A stretch of DNA of 6,850 nucleotides from Acidobacteriota bacterium (GTDB taxonomy: Bacteria; Acidobacteriota; Terriglobia; Acidiferrales; UBA7541), in contig PMOP01000114.1 of assembly GCA_003161495.1 (NCBI GenBank), positions 7,165 through 14,014 on the forward strand, written 5' to 3'. The notes beneath the pieces were generated by a model. That model had not been told where the DNA came from, ran no database searches, and saw only the letters and a program-made list of their open reading frames with translations. Made by a program: the position numbers and the translations under genes. Of the stretch, positions 6,251 through 6,850 are shown in pieces. Within the stretch, counting starts at the first letter, position 1. Every line of letters starts with the position of its first letter.

Positions 6251-6286
6251 AGGGAGAGACGCGAACCTTCGTTCGCGCAAATTAAG
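6251..6286 (+). promoter_or_regulatory. Ribosome-binding region of yqeY with a hairpin between the SD-like sequence and the start
   Basis: The best purine-rich SD-like sequence, AGGGAGAG (6251-6258), is 28 bases from the ATG, too far for normal use. Between them CGCGAAC (6260-6266) and GTTCGCG (6271-6277) form a perfect seven-base-pair hairpin with loop CTTC. Folding this hairpin leaves about ten unpaired bases between the SD-like sequence and the ATG. The hairpin is visible; the role is inference. Confidence 0.35.
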
Positions 6287-6742
6287 ATGGCATTGATGGA
6301 ACGCATTCAGAAAGATTTGACCGCGGCAATGAAGTCCAAGGACGAATTGCGCCTGAGCGTCTTGCGCATGATCAAGTCCGCGCTCAAGTACAAGGAGATT
6401 GAGAAAGTCCGTCCGCTGGAGGATGCCGAAGCCCTGCAGGTGCTGCAAACCCTGGTGAAGCAGCGGCGCGAGTCGGTCGAGCAGTTTGCCAAGGGCGGAC
6501 GCCAGGACCTTGCCGACAAGGAAACCAAGGAAATTGCCTTTCTCGAAGCCTACTTGCCCGCGGGCGCTTCCGATTCCGACATGACCGCCGCCATCGAAGC
6601 CGCCATCGTGGAAACCGGCGCCAACTCTCCGAAATCGATGGGCGCGGTAATTAAAGCGGCGAAAGCGCGCCTCGAAGGCAAAACAGTGGACGGCAAGACG
6701 CTTTCCGATCGCGTGAAAGAACGCCTGTCCAAAATGGCGTGA
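6287..6742 (+). CDS. yqeY: YqeY/GatB-like domain protein
   Basis: The 151-residue protein has the usual length of the YqeY family. It begins MALMERIQKDLTAAMKSKD, then LRLSVLRMIKSALKYKEIE, the common family opening. It also has a basic helical stretch LVKQRRESVEQF, ETKEIAFLEAYLP (YLP at residues 89-91), and a C-terminal part with NSPKSMGAVIKAAKARLEGKTVDGK (about 113-137). The family is cytoplasmic and mostly helical, and its C-terminal half resembles the tail of GatB, the tRNA-dependent amidotransferase subunit that contacts tRNA. A role in tRNA or amidotransferase metabolism is commonly suggested but not firmly established. No signal peptide or membrane segment is present. Codons 1 and 4 are both ATG; 6287 fits the family's usual N-terminus, while 6296 remains possible. 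It appears to be a single-gene unit with its own promoter and probably has nothing to do with the NRPS. Confidence 0.95.
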   Translation: MALMERIQKDLTAAMKSKDELRLSVLRMIKSALKYKEIEKVRPLEDAEALQVLQTLVKQRRESVEQFAKGGRQDLADKETKEIAFLEAYLPAGASDSDMTAAIEAAIVETGANSPKSMGAVIKAAKARLEGKTVDGKTLSDRVKERLSKMA

Positions 6743-6786
6743 GTCCAAGTCGAGAGTCGACAGGCAAGGGTTGAGAGTGAATTTCT

Positions 6787-6809
6787 AAACTGCGGCCAAG
6801 CCGGTTTTT
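6787..6809 (+). terminator. Candidate intrinsic terminator of yqeY
   Basis: CGGC (6793-6796) and GCCG (6800-6803) pair around a CAA loop. The flanking AAAC (6787-6790) and GTTT (6804-6807) extend the stem past a two-base TG bulge, and a run of five T (6805-6809) ends it. The position, about 45 bases after the yqeY stop, is right. The core stem is short, so strength is uncertain. Confidence 0.45.
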
Positions 6810-6850
6810 GAGCAGACCTCGCCGATCTCATATCGACTTTTCAGCCTCTC

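Noticed and set aside
6194..6748. Minus-strand ORF covering yqeY
   Set aside because: It is antisense to a clear YqeY protein with family motifs and family length.
6749..6778. Short direct repeats GTCGAGAGT and GTTGAGAGT after yqeY
   Set aside because: Two nine-base words with one mismatch are too short to call a repeat element from one window.

Overview
The window is GC-rich bacterial DNA, dense in genes and with bacterial-style signals. It resembles a soil bacterium with large biosynthetic clusters. Acidobacteriota is my guess, from general style only, and no marker in the window proves it.

Positions 1-5862 (+) hold the 3' part of a non-ribosomal peptide synthetase (NRPS) gene whose start lies left of the window. 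The order is adenylation domain A1 (beginning near core motif A2) carrying a large inserted domain, carrier T1, condensation domain C, adenylation domain A2, carrier T2, stop. No thioesterase, reductase or epimerase domain is present. Pocket residues read against the GrsA numbering give DLTKIGEVGK for A1 (asparagine-type) and DILQLGMIWK for A2 (glycine-type). This part of the line is therefore predicted to add Asn then Gly to whatever comes from upstream.

The striking feature is inside A1. Between core motifs A8 and A9, where some NRPSs carry a methyltransferase, there is a domain of about 346 residues with an SGGKDS PP-loop, an N-terminal pair of CxxC motifs, a further CxxC (CNGC) and a C-terminal region resembling N-acetyl-sugar amidotransferases (WbpG/PseA type). 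Its relatives activate an amide or carboxylate oxygen with ATP and replace it with nitrogen or sulfur. An Asn-loading module with a built-in PP-loop enzyme suggests conversion of an amide to an amidine or thioamide on the assembly line. The reaction is inference; the domain insertion is visible in the sequence.

Positions 5863-6286 are non-coding apart from a tRNA-Pro(CGG) gene on the minus strand (5915-5992), convergent with the NRPS. The rest holds short inverted repeats, a pyrimidine-rich segment with repeated TTCTCCGC words, and a likely promoter for the next gene.

Positions 6287-6742 (+) encode a complete YqeY/GatB-like protein, a small conserved protein probably unrelated to the NRPS. 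A possible terminator follows at 6787-6809, and the last bases hold no gene I can see. The NRPS thus ends next to ordinary chromosomal genes, so the right edge of the biosynthetic cluster is probably near 5862.
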